Below are positions 19,031 to 26,490 of a stretch of DNA of 49,623 nt, piece by piece. The notes under the pieces are model-generated. The model saw nothing but the letters and a program-made list of their open reading frames with translations, made no database searches and was not told where the DNA came from. The translations under genes and the position numbers were made by a program. Numbering within the stretch: the first letter of the stretch is position 1; each line of letters opens with the position of its first letter. The DNA is taken from the NCBI GenBank assembly GCA_965369815.1, contig CBDUQS010000004.1, forward strand, positions 1-49,623, in the 5' to 3' direction. Source of the DNA: DAOWGG01 sp965369815. Lineage in GTDB: Bacteria; Patescibacteriota; Gracilibacteria; UM-FILTER-43-11.

Positions 19031-19135
19031 TTAAATCTAATTAAATTTAACTTAGTTTTGTATAATTTAATTAAATCTAGATTAATTTGTTTTGTTTTAA
19101 ACAAACTAAAGCAAATCTACATTAATCTACTTAAG
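19031..19135. promoter_or_regulatory. Three 40-bp-phased AAATCTA(n)ATTAA operator-like repeats
   Basis: AAATCTA occurs at 19033, 19073 and 19113, exactly 40 bp apart, each followed directly or after one base by ATTAA. A partial fourth copy (AATCTACTTAA) lies at 19125-19134. Between copies two and three is a palindrome, TTTGTTT-T-AAACAAA (19091-19105). The stretch is very A/T rich and sits immediately upstream of the HTH gene, so cooperative binding by that protein on one DNA face is a reasonable inference. Confidence 0.55.
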
Positions 19136-19228
19136 CTTGTCAATGTTTATTAAAGTTAATTAAGTTTAATTAAATGCACATTTGTTGTTTAATCAGCATT
19201 CCCATTGGCTCTCCAATTGGGATTATCT

Positions 19229-19311
19229 CTGGAGCAGATTTGTAATCTGGTTCATGATTTTTTAGATTAAATGATTAAATATTTTGGAGACAGGTTACAA
19301 ATCTGCTCCAG
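19229..19311. repeat. 21-bp near-perfect inverted repeat
   Basis: CTGGAGCAGATTTGTAATCT begins the left arm (19229-19249). The right arm (19291-19311) is its reverse complement with a single mismatch, across a 41-bp spacer. Each arm has an inner near-palindrome (CAGATT-TGT-AATCTG on the left). It looks like a REP or small mobile-repeat hairpin just upstream of murD. Confidence 0.7.
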
Positions 19312-19382
19312 CTTAGGATTGCTAGTTCTTGATGCAGTCGATTGCCCTTCCATTCGCCCTTCAATATGCTCCTCAATTGGAC

Positions 19383-19388
19383 TATAAT
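19383..19388 (+). promoter_or_regulatory. -10 box of murD (leaderless arrangement)
   Basis: A perfect TATAAT box ends 6 nt before the murD ATG at 19395, so transcription would start at or next to the start codon. There is no Shine-Dalgarno sequence. The expected -35 region (TTCAAT at about 19360) is weak. Confidence 0.55.
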
Positions 19389-19394
19389 GCACTC

Positions 19395-20732
19395 ATGAAA
19401 ATAAACCTTGAAACCCCCATCGCTATTCTTGGATTCGGAACGGAAGGGAAGGCCGCACTCGACTTCCTAAAATCTCAAGGTATCACTAATATCACGATTT
19501 GTGATCAGCAGGAGGATTTAGAGTGCCCTGACGGAGTGAGATGCCACTTCAGAAAAGATGCATTTGAGGATCTATCCAACTTTCGCACAATAATTCGAAG
19601 TCCCGGTATTCGCTACGATCTTCCAGGAATCCAAGAGGCACATGAGATTGGTTGCAACATCACATCCATGACAAAACTAACGCTCGAGATCGCATCGGAC
19701 CGCATAACAGCGATTACGGGCACGAACGGAAAGACAACAACCACAGCACTAGTCGACCAAATCCTCACCGCTCATTACGGCGATCGCTTAATCGTCGGCG
19801 GAAATGATCGTCAGCCCATTCTTCAGCAGGCAATCGAGAGCGAAAAAAATCCCATTCTCATCGAGGCCTCGAGTTTTCAATTCGAAGATTTAGAAACATC
19901 ACCGTACATTGCTGCCATTCTCAATATCACCCCAAATCATCTCGACTGGCACGATACGATCGAGGCTTATATTACTGCTAAATCCAATTTACTGAGGCAT
20001 CAGAACCCCTCCGATTGGGCGGTGCTGAATGCCACCGACGAAAATGTAACAAAACTATCCACTAGCACCCCCGCTCAGCAATTTTGGATTGGAGAAAAGA
20101 AAGGAAATCATTGGGCAGTATGGGAAGACGGCTACCTTCAATTATCTTTTGATGGGAAAGTGGAGAATGTGATTCATTTCGATCAATTAAATGTCAAAAC
20201 ACATCCTTATAACCTTCTATTTGCAGCAGTAATTGCTAAATTGCACCAGGTGCCAGCCAGCACTATCGAAGAACAAATGAAGTTATTTAAGGGGTTCGAG
20301 CATCGTCTTGAATTTGTCCGAACATTAAAGGATATTCATTTTTACAACGATTCATCTTCCACTTCTCCAGAATCCGCCATGGCCGCGATCGATCAATTTT
20401 TACCACACAAGCTCATCCTCATGTTGGGTGGTAGTTCCAAAAAAGCAGACTTCACCTATTTAGCTCAAAAAATCGTTCAAGAAGGCGTTCGAGTGGTTTT
20501 ATATGGTGATGAATCACAAGTGATCAAAGAGTCCATATTAACCGCTGGAGGTGAGCAATTAATAGCAGGAGTAAGCGGAAAAGAAGGCTTCGGTCAGATT
20601 GTCCAAAATGTCTATAAATTGGCGAAGTCCGAAGATTCTATTGTCTTGTCACCCGCGTGCGCTTCGTTCGATATGTTTGAGAACGCAAAGGCGCGTGGAA
20701 AAGAATTTAAAGAGATTGTTACCGCTTTGTAG
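19395..20732 (+). CDS. murD: UDP-N-acetylmuramoyl-L-alanine--D-glutamate ligase
   Basis: A cytoplasmic Mur ligase that adds D-glutamate to UDP-MurNAc-L-Ala in peptidoglycan precursor synthesis. The 445 residues match the usual MurD length. A nucleotide-binding-like N-terminus (AILGFGTEGKAALDF, about residues 10-24) is followed by the ATP P-loop ITGTNGKTTTT (about 107-117), the NHLDWH motif and the C-terminal NDSSSTSPES loop. In most MurD proteins this loop is NDSKAT, so the conserved Lys is replaced by Ser here. ATG 19395 is chosen because it opens the N-terminal domain and lies 6 nt after a TATAAT box; an in-frame TTG at 19329 would add 22 unlikely residues read through the GCCCTTC repeat cluster. 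Confidence 0.9.
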   Translation: MKINLETPIAILGFGTEGKAALDFLKSQGITNITICDQQEDLECPDGVRCHFRKDAFEDLSNFRTIIRSPGIRYDLPGIQEAHEIGCNITSMTKLTLEIASDRITAITGTNGKTTTTALVDQILTAHYGDRLIVGGNDRQPILQQAIESEKNPILIEASSFQFEDLETSPYIAAILNITPNHLDWHDTIEAYITAKSNLLRHQNPSDWAVLNATDENVTKLSTSTPAQQFWIGEKKGNHWAVWEDGYLQLSFDGKVENVIHFDQLNVKTHPYNLLFAAVIAKLHQVPASTIEEQMKLFKGFEHRLEFVRTLKDIHFYNDSSSTSPESAMAAIDQFLPHKLILMLGGSSKKADFTYLAQKIVQEGVRVVLYGDESQVIKESILTAGGEQLIAGVSGKEGFGQIVQNVYKLAKSEDSIVLSPACASFDMFENAKARGKEFKEIVTAL

Positions 20733-20746
20733 GTCAAAAATGTAAG

Positions 20747-21865
20747 TTATTTTTTACATGTTTTGGGTAATACCTCTTGTTTGAATTGATCAATATAATT
20801 TCCTGGGGGTGAATAATTACACACAAGAAGAGTTCCATTGTTACAGGTAGCAGGAGCACATCCAACTTTACTTGTATTTTTCCATACCACTTGAGTAAAA
20901 TGCCCGGTTCCCATAGAAAAACCAGGATTATTAAAGTTATAATCTTTAATTTCGTCATACCACATTTGTACAAAATCGCCTGATAAATAACGCCCAGTTG
21001 TGCCCCAAGCTAAATTTTCACCATGACCTTTATTGTCTGAATTATGATAGAAGGCACAATTTTCTTTTTTAAGTTGATTGGCCCATTGTTGGGCAATGAC
21101 AGCAGCTTCATCAGACCAAGTAAGTGGTGATGCACAATGATCCCTACGTAAGCGGTTATGAGCATTAAGTATTGTTGATTCAAACTCATTTGAAACAGCG
21201 GTAGGCTGAGAAGGTTCAGAAGTTATAAAGCCTTGAATTGCCACAATCCAAGATCCGTCATTAAGTTGTTTTTTAGTAACAATCGCATCAAATTGATCAC
21301 CATTAATTACACTTGAAATCTGTTGCATAGCCTTATCTCTAGCTTTTTCGAAAGAATCTCCTTGGGCACATTGAATTACACTTCCATCCTTCTGTTTCCC
21401 CGCGTATTTATACTCTTTTCCAAATTGTTTAATTAAATCACTCATAACAGAAAAAACATTCTCTTTTTCAGCGATGCCTGCAATTACCCAACTCTTGTCC
21501 GCCAATTGGGTTGCTGCAAATTTTATTTTAAGGCTTCCTTTAGCAATTGTTTTAAGTTTTTGCACAACCTCCTTTTCAGCTTCCATTTTTGTTTCTCCTT
21601 GGGCACATTGAATTACACTTCCATCCTTCTGTTTCCCCGCGTATTTATAATCTTTACCAAGCGCCTTGATGAGTTCAGACATTACCTTAAAAACATCATT
21701 TTTTTCAGAAGCTTGAGTTAAGCTAGTGGGTTGTGCGGCTTGCAAGTCTGCATTAAAACCACTCAGTGTTCCTAGGGCTATTAAAAGAGACAATCGACGT
21801 ATGAATACCCTTGCCCCAGAGGTCGATTTATTTATTTCTGGTGATTTGGATTGTTTCTCACTCAT
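20747..21865 (-). CDS. Secreted CAP-domain (SCP/PR-1-like) protein with duplicated N-terminal module
   Basis: A 372-residue exported protein. A signal peptide (RRLSLLIALGTLSGF, to about residue 45) leads into two tandem copies of a module of about 79 residues that share YKYAGKQKDGSVIQCAQG, then a C-terminal CAP domain (about 225-365). The CAP signatures are complete: NAHNRLR, GHGENLAW, GHFTQVVWKNT and CNYSPPGNYI, with the His/Glu tetrad positions present. CAP proteins in bacteria are extracellular and of varied function; many bind lipids or act at the envelope. At the DNA level 56 bp are identical between the two modules, so the duplication is young. It is convergent with murD, whose stop lies 14 bp away. 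Confidence 0.85.
   Translation of the reverse strand: MSEKQSKSPEINKSTSGARVFIRRLSLLIALGTLSGFNADLQAAQPTSLTQASEKNDVFKVMSELIKALGKDYKYAGKQKDGSVIQCAQGETKMEAEKEVVQKLKTIAKGSLKIKFAATQLADKSWVIAGIAEKENVFSVMSDLIKQFGKEYKYAGKQKDGSVIQCAQGDSFEKARDKAMQQISSVINGDQFDAIVTKKQLNDGSWIVAIQGFITSEPSQPTAVSNEFESTILNAHNRLRRDHCASPLTWSDEAAVIAQQWANQLKKENCAFYHNSDNKGHGENLAWGTTGRYLSGDFVQMWYDEIKDYNFNNPGFSMGTGHFTQVVWKNTSKVGCAPATCNNGTLLVCNYSPPGNYIDQFKQEVLPKTCKK
21357..21649. repeat. Internal 56-bp identical direct repeat in the CAP gene
   Basis: The stretch at 21357-21412 is identical to 21594-21649, 237 bp (79 codons) apart, inside the coding sequence. It encodes the shared YKYAGKQKDGSVIQCAQG segment of the two modules. Such a repeat could recombine to gain or lose one module. 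Confidence 0.8.
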
Positions 21866-21894
21866 AAAAACCCAATTTCAAATTAAGGTATATA

Positions 21895-21923
21895 ATACTA
21901 ATATATATTTTGCAATTTGTCAA
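21895..21923 (-). promoter_or_regulatory. Promoter of the CAP-domain gene
   Basis: On the minus strand TTGACA (21923-21918) and TAGTAT (21900-21895) are separated by 17 bp. The predicted transcript would begin about 25 nt before the ATG at 21865. It faces away from murJ, whose stop is nearby. Confidence 0.6.
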
Positions 21924-21929
21924 TAATGG

Positions 21930-23489
21930 CTAACGAACCACTTTAAATCGCTTCAGCATCACTCGAATCTGAGGGAGTTTTAGAAAACCCGCCAATCCAA
22001 AATAAATAAAAATTCCAATCACAACATAAAAAGCGAGGTATCCTATTTTCATTACAGGGTCTCCACCAAAGCCAATGGTGTCTTTAGCGATAAATAAAAA
22101 TGAACCCATAATCACACTGCTAATCACCATCTTTAAGGTGTCGCCCCAATGAATGATTTTATAGCGCAATTTACGATGCATCATTAAGTGAAGAAGGAAG
22201 AAGTTAACAATGTTCCCTAGGCTAAAGGCGATGGCAATACCAGCAATCCCCATATTCATTCCAAGACTTAAGATCAGGCTCGCTCCAATGCTCAAGCTCG
22301 CTCCAGCAAAGCCAGTCAACAGCGGAATCTTGGTGTTGTGAAAGGCATAAAATCCCCGTGCCAAAATAGGAATAAGTGATTGGGCAAATAAAGAAATCAA
22401 AAGGAATAAAAGAACTTGGGCGGTTAGAGCCGCGTCACTCGCCGTGAATTTTCCGTATTGAAGAATAACGCCAATAATTTCATGCCGTAGCATCAGAATC
22501 CCCACGGTCGCCGGTAGAATCAAAAACAACACTTGCCCCATCACTCGCTGTATTTCATCGGCAAAAGGTTTTTTATCCGACTCACTGGCTAGCTCCGAAA
22601 GCGTCGCAAAGCTCGTGATAGCAAAGGAGATGCCAATCATTCCTAAGGGAACCGCCTGTAAATTATCCGCCAAATAAAAAATCGTGATCGAACCCGTCAT
22701 CAAAAAGCTCGCAATCAAAGTGTTAATAATCAACGTCAGCTGATTGATGGAGAGGCCCAAGATTCGAGGGATGATCAATTTAAAAGCTTTCCTAACATCC
22801 GATCGTCGATATCCTAAAATCCAAAAATGTTTGTATCCTACAAGCTTTAGAGAGGGCAATTGAATCAACAGATCCATTCCAGCTCCCAAAAGTACACCCC
22901 ATACTACACCCATTACACCAAATTCAGTTCCAAAATAAATAATCCCCAATATAATCCCCAAGTTATAAAAAAGTGGGCCGAGTGAGCGGAAAAAGAACGT
23001 TTTAAAACTGTCCTGAATGCTAATTAATACAGAGGTAATTGAGAAAAGAATCGGAGAAAGTAATAAGGTTCTCATCAGCTTCACTGTCATTTCTAGTTGT
23101 TCAGCGTCAAACCCACCCGCAATCAAATGCACCAGGTAAGGGGCGAGCAGGTAAATAAGTCCTGAAAGCACCAAAATAACAATGAACATTAAATGCAGCA
23201 TGCTGCTAGCGAATTCCCATGCATTTTTACGGTCAGCCTCCTTTTTATATTGAGTAAAAATAGGGATAAAGGCCGCTGAGACCACACCAAGAACCAATAG
23301 GTTGTAAATCAAATCGGGAATACGAAAGGCCGCGTAGTACACATCTAAATCATAAATACCGGTTCCCGCGGTCGCACCAAATGTTTTTGCTAATAAGTGA
23401 TCCCGAAATACTCCTAAAAATCGGCTCAATAACGCTGAAAGAGCGAGGAGTAGTGTGGGGGGTAAAATGTTGAAAGTTTTAATTTTCAT
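21930..23489 (-). CDS. murJ: Lipid II flippase MurJ (MVF family)
   Basis: A polytopic membrane protein of 519 residues, the usual length for MurJ, which flips lipid-linked peptidoglycan precursor across the membrane. It shows the family's N-terminal pattern (LLALSALLSRFLGVFRDHLLAKTFG, where the arginines line the cavity) and the expected series of about 14 hydrophobic segments, including GMIGISFAITSFATLSELA. The start ATG at 23489 has a TAGAAT box about 10 nt upstream and no Shine-Dalgarno sequence. With murD, the MurE-like gene and a glycosyltransferase in the same window, it supports a peptidoglycan-making cell. Confidence 0.92.
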   Translation of the reverse strand: MKIKTFNILPPTLLLALSALLSRFLGVFRDHLLAKTFGATAGTGIYDLDVYYAAFRIPDLIYNLLVLGVVSAAFIPIFTQYKKEADRKNAWEFASSMLHLMFIVILVLSGLIYLLAPYLVHLIAGGFDAEQLEMTVKLMRTLLLSPILFSITSVLISIQDSFKTFFFRSLGPLFYNLGIILGIIYFGTEFGVMGVVWGVLLGAGMDLLIQLPSLKLVGYKHFWILGYRRSDVRKAFKLIIPRILGLSINQLTLIINTLIASFLMTGSITIFYLADNLQAVPLGMIGISFAITSFATLSELASESDKKPFADEIQRVMGQVLFLILPATVGILMLRHEIIGVILQYGKFTASDAALTAQVLLFLLISLFAQSLIPILARGFYAFHNTKIPLLTGFAGASLSIGASLILSLGMNMGIAGIAIAFSLGNIVNFFLLHLMMHRKLRYKIIHWGDTLKMVISSVIMGSFLFIAKDTIGFGGDPVMKIGYLAFYVVIGIFIYFGLAGFLKLPQIRVMLKRFKVVR

Positions 23490-23538
23490 AGCTTACGTAT
23501 TCTAACCCGACAAAAGAGAGAATGAACATAGGTTTTTA

Positions 23539-23566
23539 TTGACAAATTTAAATAAATTGTTAAAGT
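23539..23566 (+). promoter_or_regulatory. Promoter of the 23589 gene pair
   Basis: TTGACA (23539-23544) and TAAAGT (23561-23566) are separated by 16 bp, which places the start of transcription about 15 nt before the ATG at 23589. It is divergent from murJ. Confidence 0.55.
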
Positions 23567-23588
23567 AAGCTCCTTTAAAGTACCCTCA

Positions 23589-23975
23589 ATGAGTAAGACT
23601 CAATTAGCACATTATAAAAAAAAATGGGGATGTAAGCATGATGGCGAAGTGGTGATAAAGGCCGCTAGTAGCAGATTTTTTCCTTTATTTTGGATGGGTG
23701 ATAAAAGCACTCAGCCTTCTTCATCGGCTATTTTGCAGCGATTAGGAATTGAATCTGCAATGAGTCGAGATGAAATCACCGTTTTAATAAGTGATTTGCT
23801 GGGCCCAGGCAATATTGAGATGAAGCGATTGATCGAAGATAACTTCAGTCCAGAGCCAGTTACAGAATCCGAGGCAGAACAACAATCAGTAGAAAAAATG
23901 AGGGAGCGGCTTCGGAATATTTTAGAGCAAGTGGTTTGTTTTTGTGAGGTTGAAGTGGAAAAGGACTCAATTTAA
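23589..23975 (+). CDS. Orphan protein, first of a tandem paralog pair (128 aa)
   Basis: No known family is recognised. It is soluble, charged and probably all-helical, with no signal peptide. It is clearly related to the next protein: YKKKWGCKHDGEVVIKAA aligns with YKEAWKKEHDGAVVLEAA, RLGIESAMSRDEITVLI with RIGVRAEMTRQSIIDCL, and a C-terminal VVCFCEVEVEKDSI with VMTFCQEEVVSGEI. The FC(E/Q).EV ending with its conserved Cys is the most distinctive feature of the pair. No Shine-Dalgarno sequence. It is probably co-transcribed with the next gene, 11 nt downstream. Confidence 0.7.
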   Translation: MSKTQLAHYKKKWGCKHDGEVVIKAASSRFFPLFWMGDKSTQPSSSAILQRLGIESAMSRDEITVLISDLLGPGNIEMKRLIEDNFSPEPVTESEAEQQSVEKMRERLRNILEQVVCFCEVEVEKDSI

Positions 23976-23986
23976 TTGGTCAATAC

Positions 23987-24439
23987 ATGAAAACTCGATT
24001 GGATGTTTATAAAGAGGCATGGAAAAAGGAGCACGATGGAGCCGTGGTTTTAGAGGCGGCTGAACGCGGGGTGGCCTTTAGTACAATTAAACAAAGAGGA
24101 GATCATCCTGCAGTCCTATTGATTCGAATAGGAGTCCGGGCTGAAATGACACGCCAGTCAATTATTGATTGTTTAGCAAAAAATATAGCCTTAGAAAACC
24201 CAGAAGCTAGCGAAATACTGGATGACGAAATACAAAGGAGGCTGCCCATCAAAGTAACTCCTTTGCCTGGAGTTAAAGATAAAATTAAAGAAGATGCAGT
24301 TGGTTGGCTGAGAGGGTTTATCGAGGAGGTGATGACTTTCTGTCAGGAGGAAGTGGTGAGTGGTGAAATAAAAAAAGAAGAGAGAAGGGCGGCTAATAAA
24401 AAAGGTTTTTTTGATTTTCTGAGAAATGTGCTAAAATAA
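23987..24439 (+). CDS. Orphan protein, second of a tandem paralog pair (150 aa)
   Basis: This paralog of the preceding gene keeps the N-terminal W..EHDG.VV.EAA helix, the middle IRIGV.AEMTR segment and the C-terminal FCQEEV motif, but has lost the Cys of the first helix and gained a basic, Phe-rich tail (KKGFFDFLRNVLK) that could touch a membrane or partner. The acidic middle part is variable between the two copies. The gene starts at ATG 23987, 11 nt after the previous stop, and no Shine-Dalgarno sequence is present. Function is unknown. Confidence 0.7.
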   Translation: MKTRLDVYKEAWKKEHDGAVVLEAAERGVAFSTIKQRGDHPAVLLIRIGVRAEMTRQSIIDCLAKNIALENPEASEILDDEIQRRLPIKVTPLPGVKDKIKEDAVGWLRGFIEEVMTFCQEEVVSGEIKKEERRAANKKGFFDFLRNVLK

Positions 24440-24465
24440 AGAACACAAAAACTAAACAAAAAACT

Positions 24466-24729
24466 ATGTTGGAAATGTACAAAACCCCTATTGATATTCT
24501 TTATCTCATCCTATCCATTGGCGGAGGTATTTTATTGTTGGTATTGATTGTAGCGGTGACACATCTCATTGGTATTTTGAGTAATGTCAAAAAAGTCACC
24601 TCTAAGGCAAAAGACACCGTTGATCTATTCAATCACTATCTTTGGCAGCCTATCAAAATCATGTTGATGATAATGGAAAAGGCAAAAGGTGCTGCTGCAA
24701 AGCAGGCGAAGAAGGCAGCGAAAAAATAA
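24466..24729 (+). CDS. Small single-pass membrane protein (87 aa)
   Basis: It has one strong transmembrane segment (about residues 12-37, ILYLILSIGGGILLLVLIVAV) followed by an amphipathic stretch and a Lys/Ala-rich basic tail (KAKGAAAKQAKKAAKK). The layout resembles YtxH/DUF948-type small envelope proteins, but I see no diagnostic motif. The start is ATG 24466; ATG 24475 is an equally plausible alternative. It follows the orphan pair by 26 nt and may share its transcript. Confidence 0.65.
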   Translation: MLEMYKTPIDILYLILSIGGGILLLVLIVAVTHLIGILSNVKKVTSKAKDTVDLFNHYLWQPIKIMLMIMEKAKGAAAKQAKKAAKK

Positions 24730-24730
24730 T

Positions 24731-24810
24731 GGTTTTGTATCGCAGGCTGGAAAGCCTTCGCTTCAAAACCAAATTATGTAAATACGGCAGAGTAGGTTTT
24801 CTAACCTGCG
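24731..24810. repeat. REP-like imperfect inverted repeats after the 24729 stop
   Basis: GGTTTTG (24731-24737) pairs with CAAAACC (24764-24770), and an inner AGGCT pairs with AGCCT. A larger imperfect pair is made by CGCAGGCTGGAAAGCCTTCG (24741-24760) and AGTAGGTTTTCTAACCTGCG (24791-24810). It could end transcription, though no T tract follows. It resembles dispersed hairpin repeats elsewhere in the window. Confidence 0.5.
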
Positions 24811-24843
24811 ATGGCGTTTGAGGGCAATGTGATAGCGCGAATG

Positions 24844-25956
24844 CTAATGAGCTGAAAGCAATTTGGAATACACCTCCACCGTTTTTTCTGCCATCACATC
24901 CGCTGTAAAGTGAGTCTTTACTCGCTCCAGGGCAGCTTTTTCGATGTCTCGTTTTTGATCTGGGTTAGTTAGGATCGTCCGAATGGCCGCTACTAATTTA
25001 TCCGAATTTCCAGGAGAAACTAAATAACCACTCTTCCCATCCTCAATAATATCCGTTGTACCCCCATTATCCGTTGCAACAGCAATAACTCCGCTAGCCA
25101 TCGCTTCCAATAGAACAAGCCCGAAGGCTTCTCTAAGGCTTGGCAAAACAAAGATATCAGAGGCTTTTAGAATCTGTGGAATATCTTCCCGCCAACCAAG
25201 GAAGTGAAGATTGGTTGTATCTCCATATTTCTTTTTTAATTCCTTCTCATTAGGTCCACTACCCACCAATGCTAAATGAAGCGTGGGTATATTGACCTGT
25301 AATTTTCTAAATGCTTCAATCAGATATTTCTGACCCTTCCGTTCATGCAGTTCAGCAACGCAAGTAATCACTAAACTTGCCTCGCCGGCAGGCAGGTCTC
25401 CTTTTTGGACAGATATGGACGCCTTGTCGTGATTGTCCAGATAGCCGTCTAACTCAATCCCGTTATGTACCAAGTTTAAGCGCTTCTTTACATCTTCGCC
25501 ATAGTGGCTAAGCTGTCCAAAGTTGTCCATACTGATGGCGATGATCTGATCGGAGCGATCTAAACACATCCGTTTGATTTTATGCTTCAATCCAGTTAGT
25601 TCAAAGGGATCATGTTCGGTCGTTACCACTGGAATTTTGGCATGGGTTGCGGCCCAAAAGGCATATCGACAAGATCCTGGATTCCACAAATGAATATGAA
25701 CCAAATCAAATTCCTTTTTTTTTAATAATTGTTTTAATTTGGTGTAATGCCGAGGATCATGCTTGTGAATCATCGGCAATAAATAGGTGTTTTCATATAC
25801 TTCATCCAATTCCGATTGCCGCTGCTTAAGTATCGAATAAGCTCCGCAAGCCAAAGAAACCCGATGTCCGAGTCGCTTTAAATGTTTGGCGAGCAATGCC
25901 ATCTGCTTTTCTGCCCCCCCGTAGTTAGGCGTATCAGTGTAAAAAAGAATATTCAT
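24844..25956 (-). CDS. GT4-family glycosyltransferase
   Basis: A GT-B-fold, retaining GT4 glycosyltransferase of about 370 residues, likely cytoplasmic face, transferring a sugar from a nucleotide-sugar donor to an envelope polymer or lipid. Visible motifs are the N-terminal GGAEKQM acceptor-side loop, the AELHERKGQKYLIEAF segment that opens the C-terminal Rossmann domain, and the donor-binding EAFGLVLLEAMASG (the family's E-x7-E). ATG 25956 is preferred over an upstream in-frame GTG at 25995 because it begins directly with NILFYTDTPNYGG. Acceptor and donor cannot be told from sequence. A 14-bp piece of the dispersed palindrome (25384-25397) sits in frame within the gene, adding LPAGE. Confidence 0.88.
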   Translation of the reverse strand: MNILFYTDTPNYGGAEKQMALLAKHLKRLGHRVSLACGAYSILKQRQSELDEVYENTYLLPMIHKHDPRHYTKLKQLLKKKEFDLVHIHLWNPGSCRYAFWAATHAKIPVVTTEHDPFELTGLKHKIKRMCLDRSDQIIAISMDNFGQLSHYGEDVKKRLNLVHNGIELDGYLDNHDKASISVQKGDLPAGEASLVITCVAELHERKGQKYLIEAFRKLQVNIPTLHLALVGSGPNEKELKKKYGDTTNLHFLGWREDIPQILKASDIFVLPSLREAFGLVLLEAMASGVIAVATDNGGTTDIIEDGKSGYLVSPGNSDKLVAAIRTILTNPDQKRDIEKAALERVKTHFTADVMAEKTVEVYSKLLSAH

Positions 25957-26036
25957 AAGCGGAGTTAAAGACAATAATATCTTTACATAAAACACAAAAA
26001 TATGCTAAAAGATATACCTGCATTTTGTTCATTTTA

Positions 26037-26474
26037 TTGATAGGGATTTGAGAGTGAGTCAAACTTTTTATTTATATAGTTCATTTCTGCCTTTTAGATT
26101 TAACAATGGTTGAATTTGATAGGCAGGGATGATCTATTAGTTAGGAGTTTATTGTGCAAGACAACTCAAAAGATGTATCGATTTTCATTGTATTGATGAT
26201 GGTAGTTGGCATTTGTATCAGCTATCATGCACTATCACAGTGGCTTTTCCCGACAATATTTGGGCCAGAGGCTACACAGACACTCAAGGAAGATGGACTG
26301 TTGATCGTAGGGGCAATATTTGCTCCATTTCTGGTTTGGTATGGGCGAAAGCCAAAAGTAATTGAGGCCGTCCTTGAAAAACCTAGGCTAATTCTCATTA
26401 AAGGGGGAAGGAAAGATTAAAGCATCATTCGAGATTGTGTATCTGCCCTGCTCACTCTCTCGAATCCTTATCAA
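26037..26474. mobile_element. 438-bp segment bounded by inverted repeats, carrying one small gene
   Basis: TTGATAGGGATTTGAGAGTG starts the left arm (26037-26058). The right arm (26451-26474) is its reverse complement with two substitutions and a 2-nt insertion. The arms enclose the 26154-26420 gene and nothing else. I see no clear target-site duplication and no transposase. It may be a non-autonomous element or a gene cassette; a pair of unrelated hairpin halves is the less likely alternative. Confidence 0.45.
26154..26420 (+). CDS. Small two-helix membrane protein with Shine-Dalgarno start (88 aa)
   Basis: Two transmembrane stretches are visible (about residues 9-32 and 47-64), ending in a basic cytoplasm-like tail (RKPKVIEAVLEKPRLILIKGGRKD). 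The family is not recognised. The start is GTG 26154, set by AGGAG at 26143-26147 with a 6-nt gap. This strong ribosome site is unlike the Shine-Dalgarno-less core genes around it. The gene lies alone between the inverted repeats at 26037 and 26451. Confidence 0.65.
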   Translation: MQDNSKDVSIFIVLMMVVGICISYHALSQWLFPTIFGPEATQTLKEDGLLIVGAIFAPFLVWYGRKPKVIEAVLEKPRLILIKGGRKD

Positions 26475-26490
26475 TAATAAATTCTGTATT

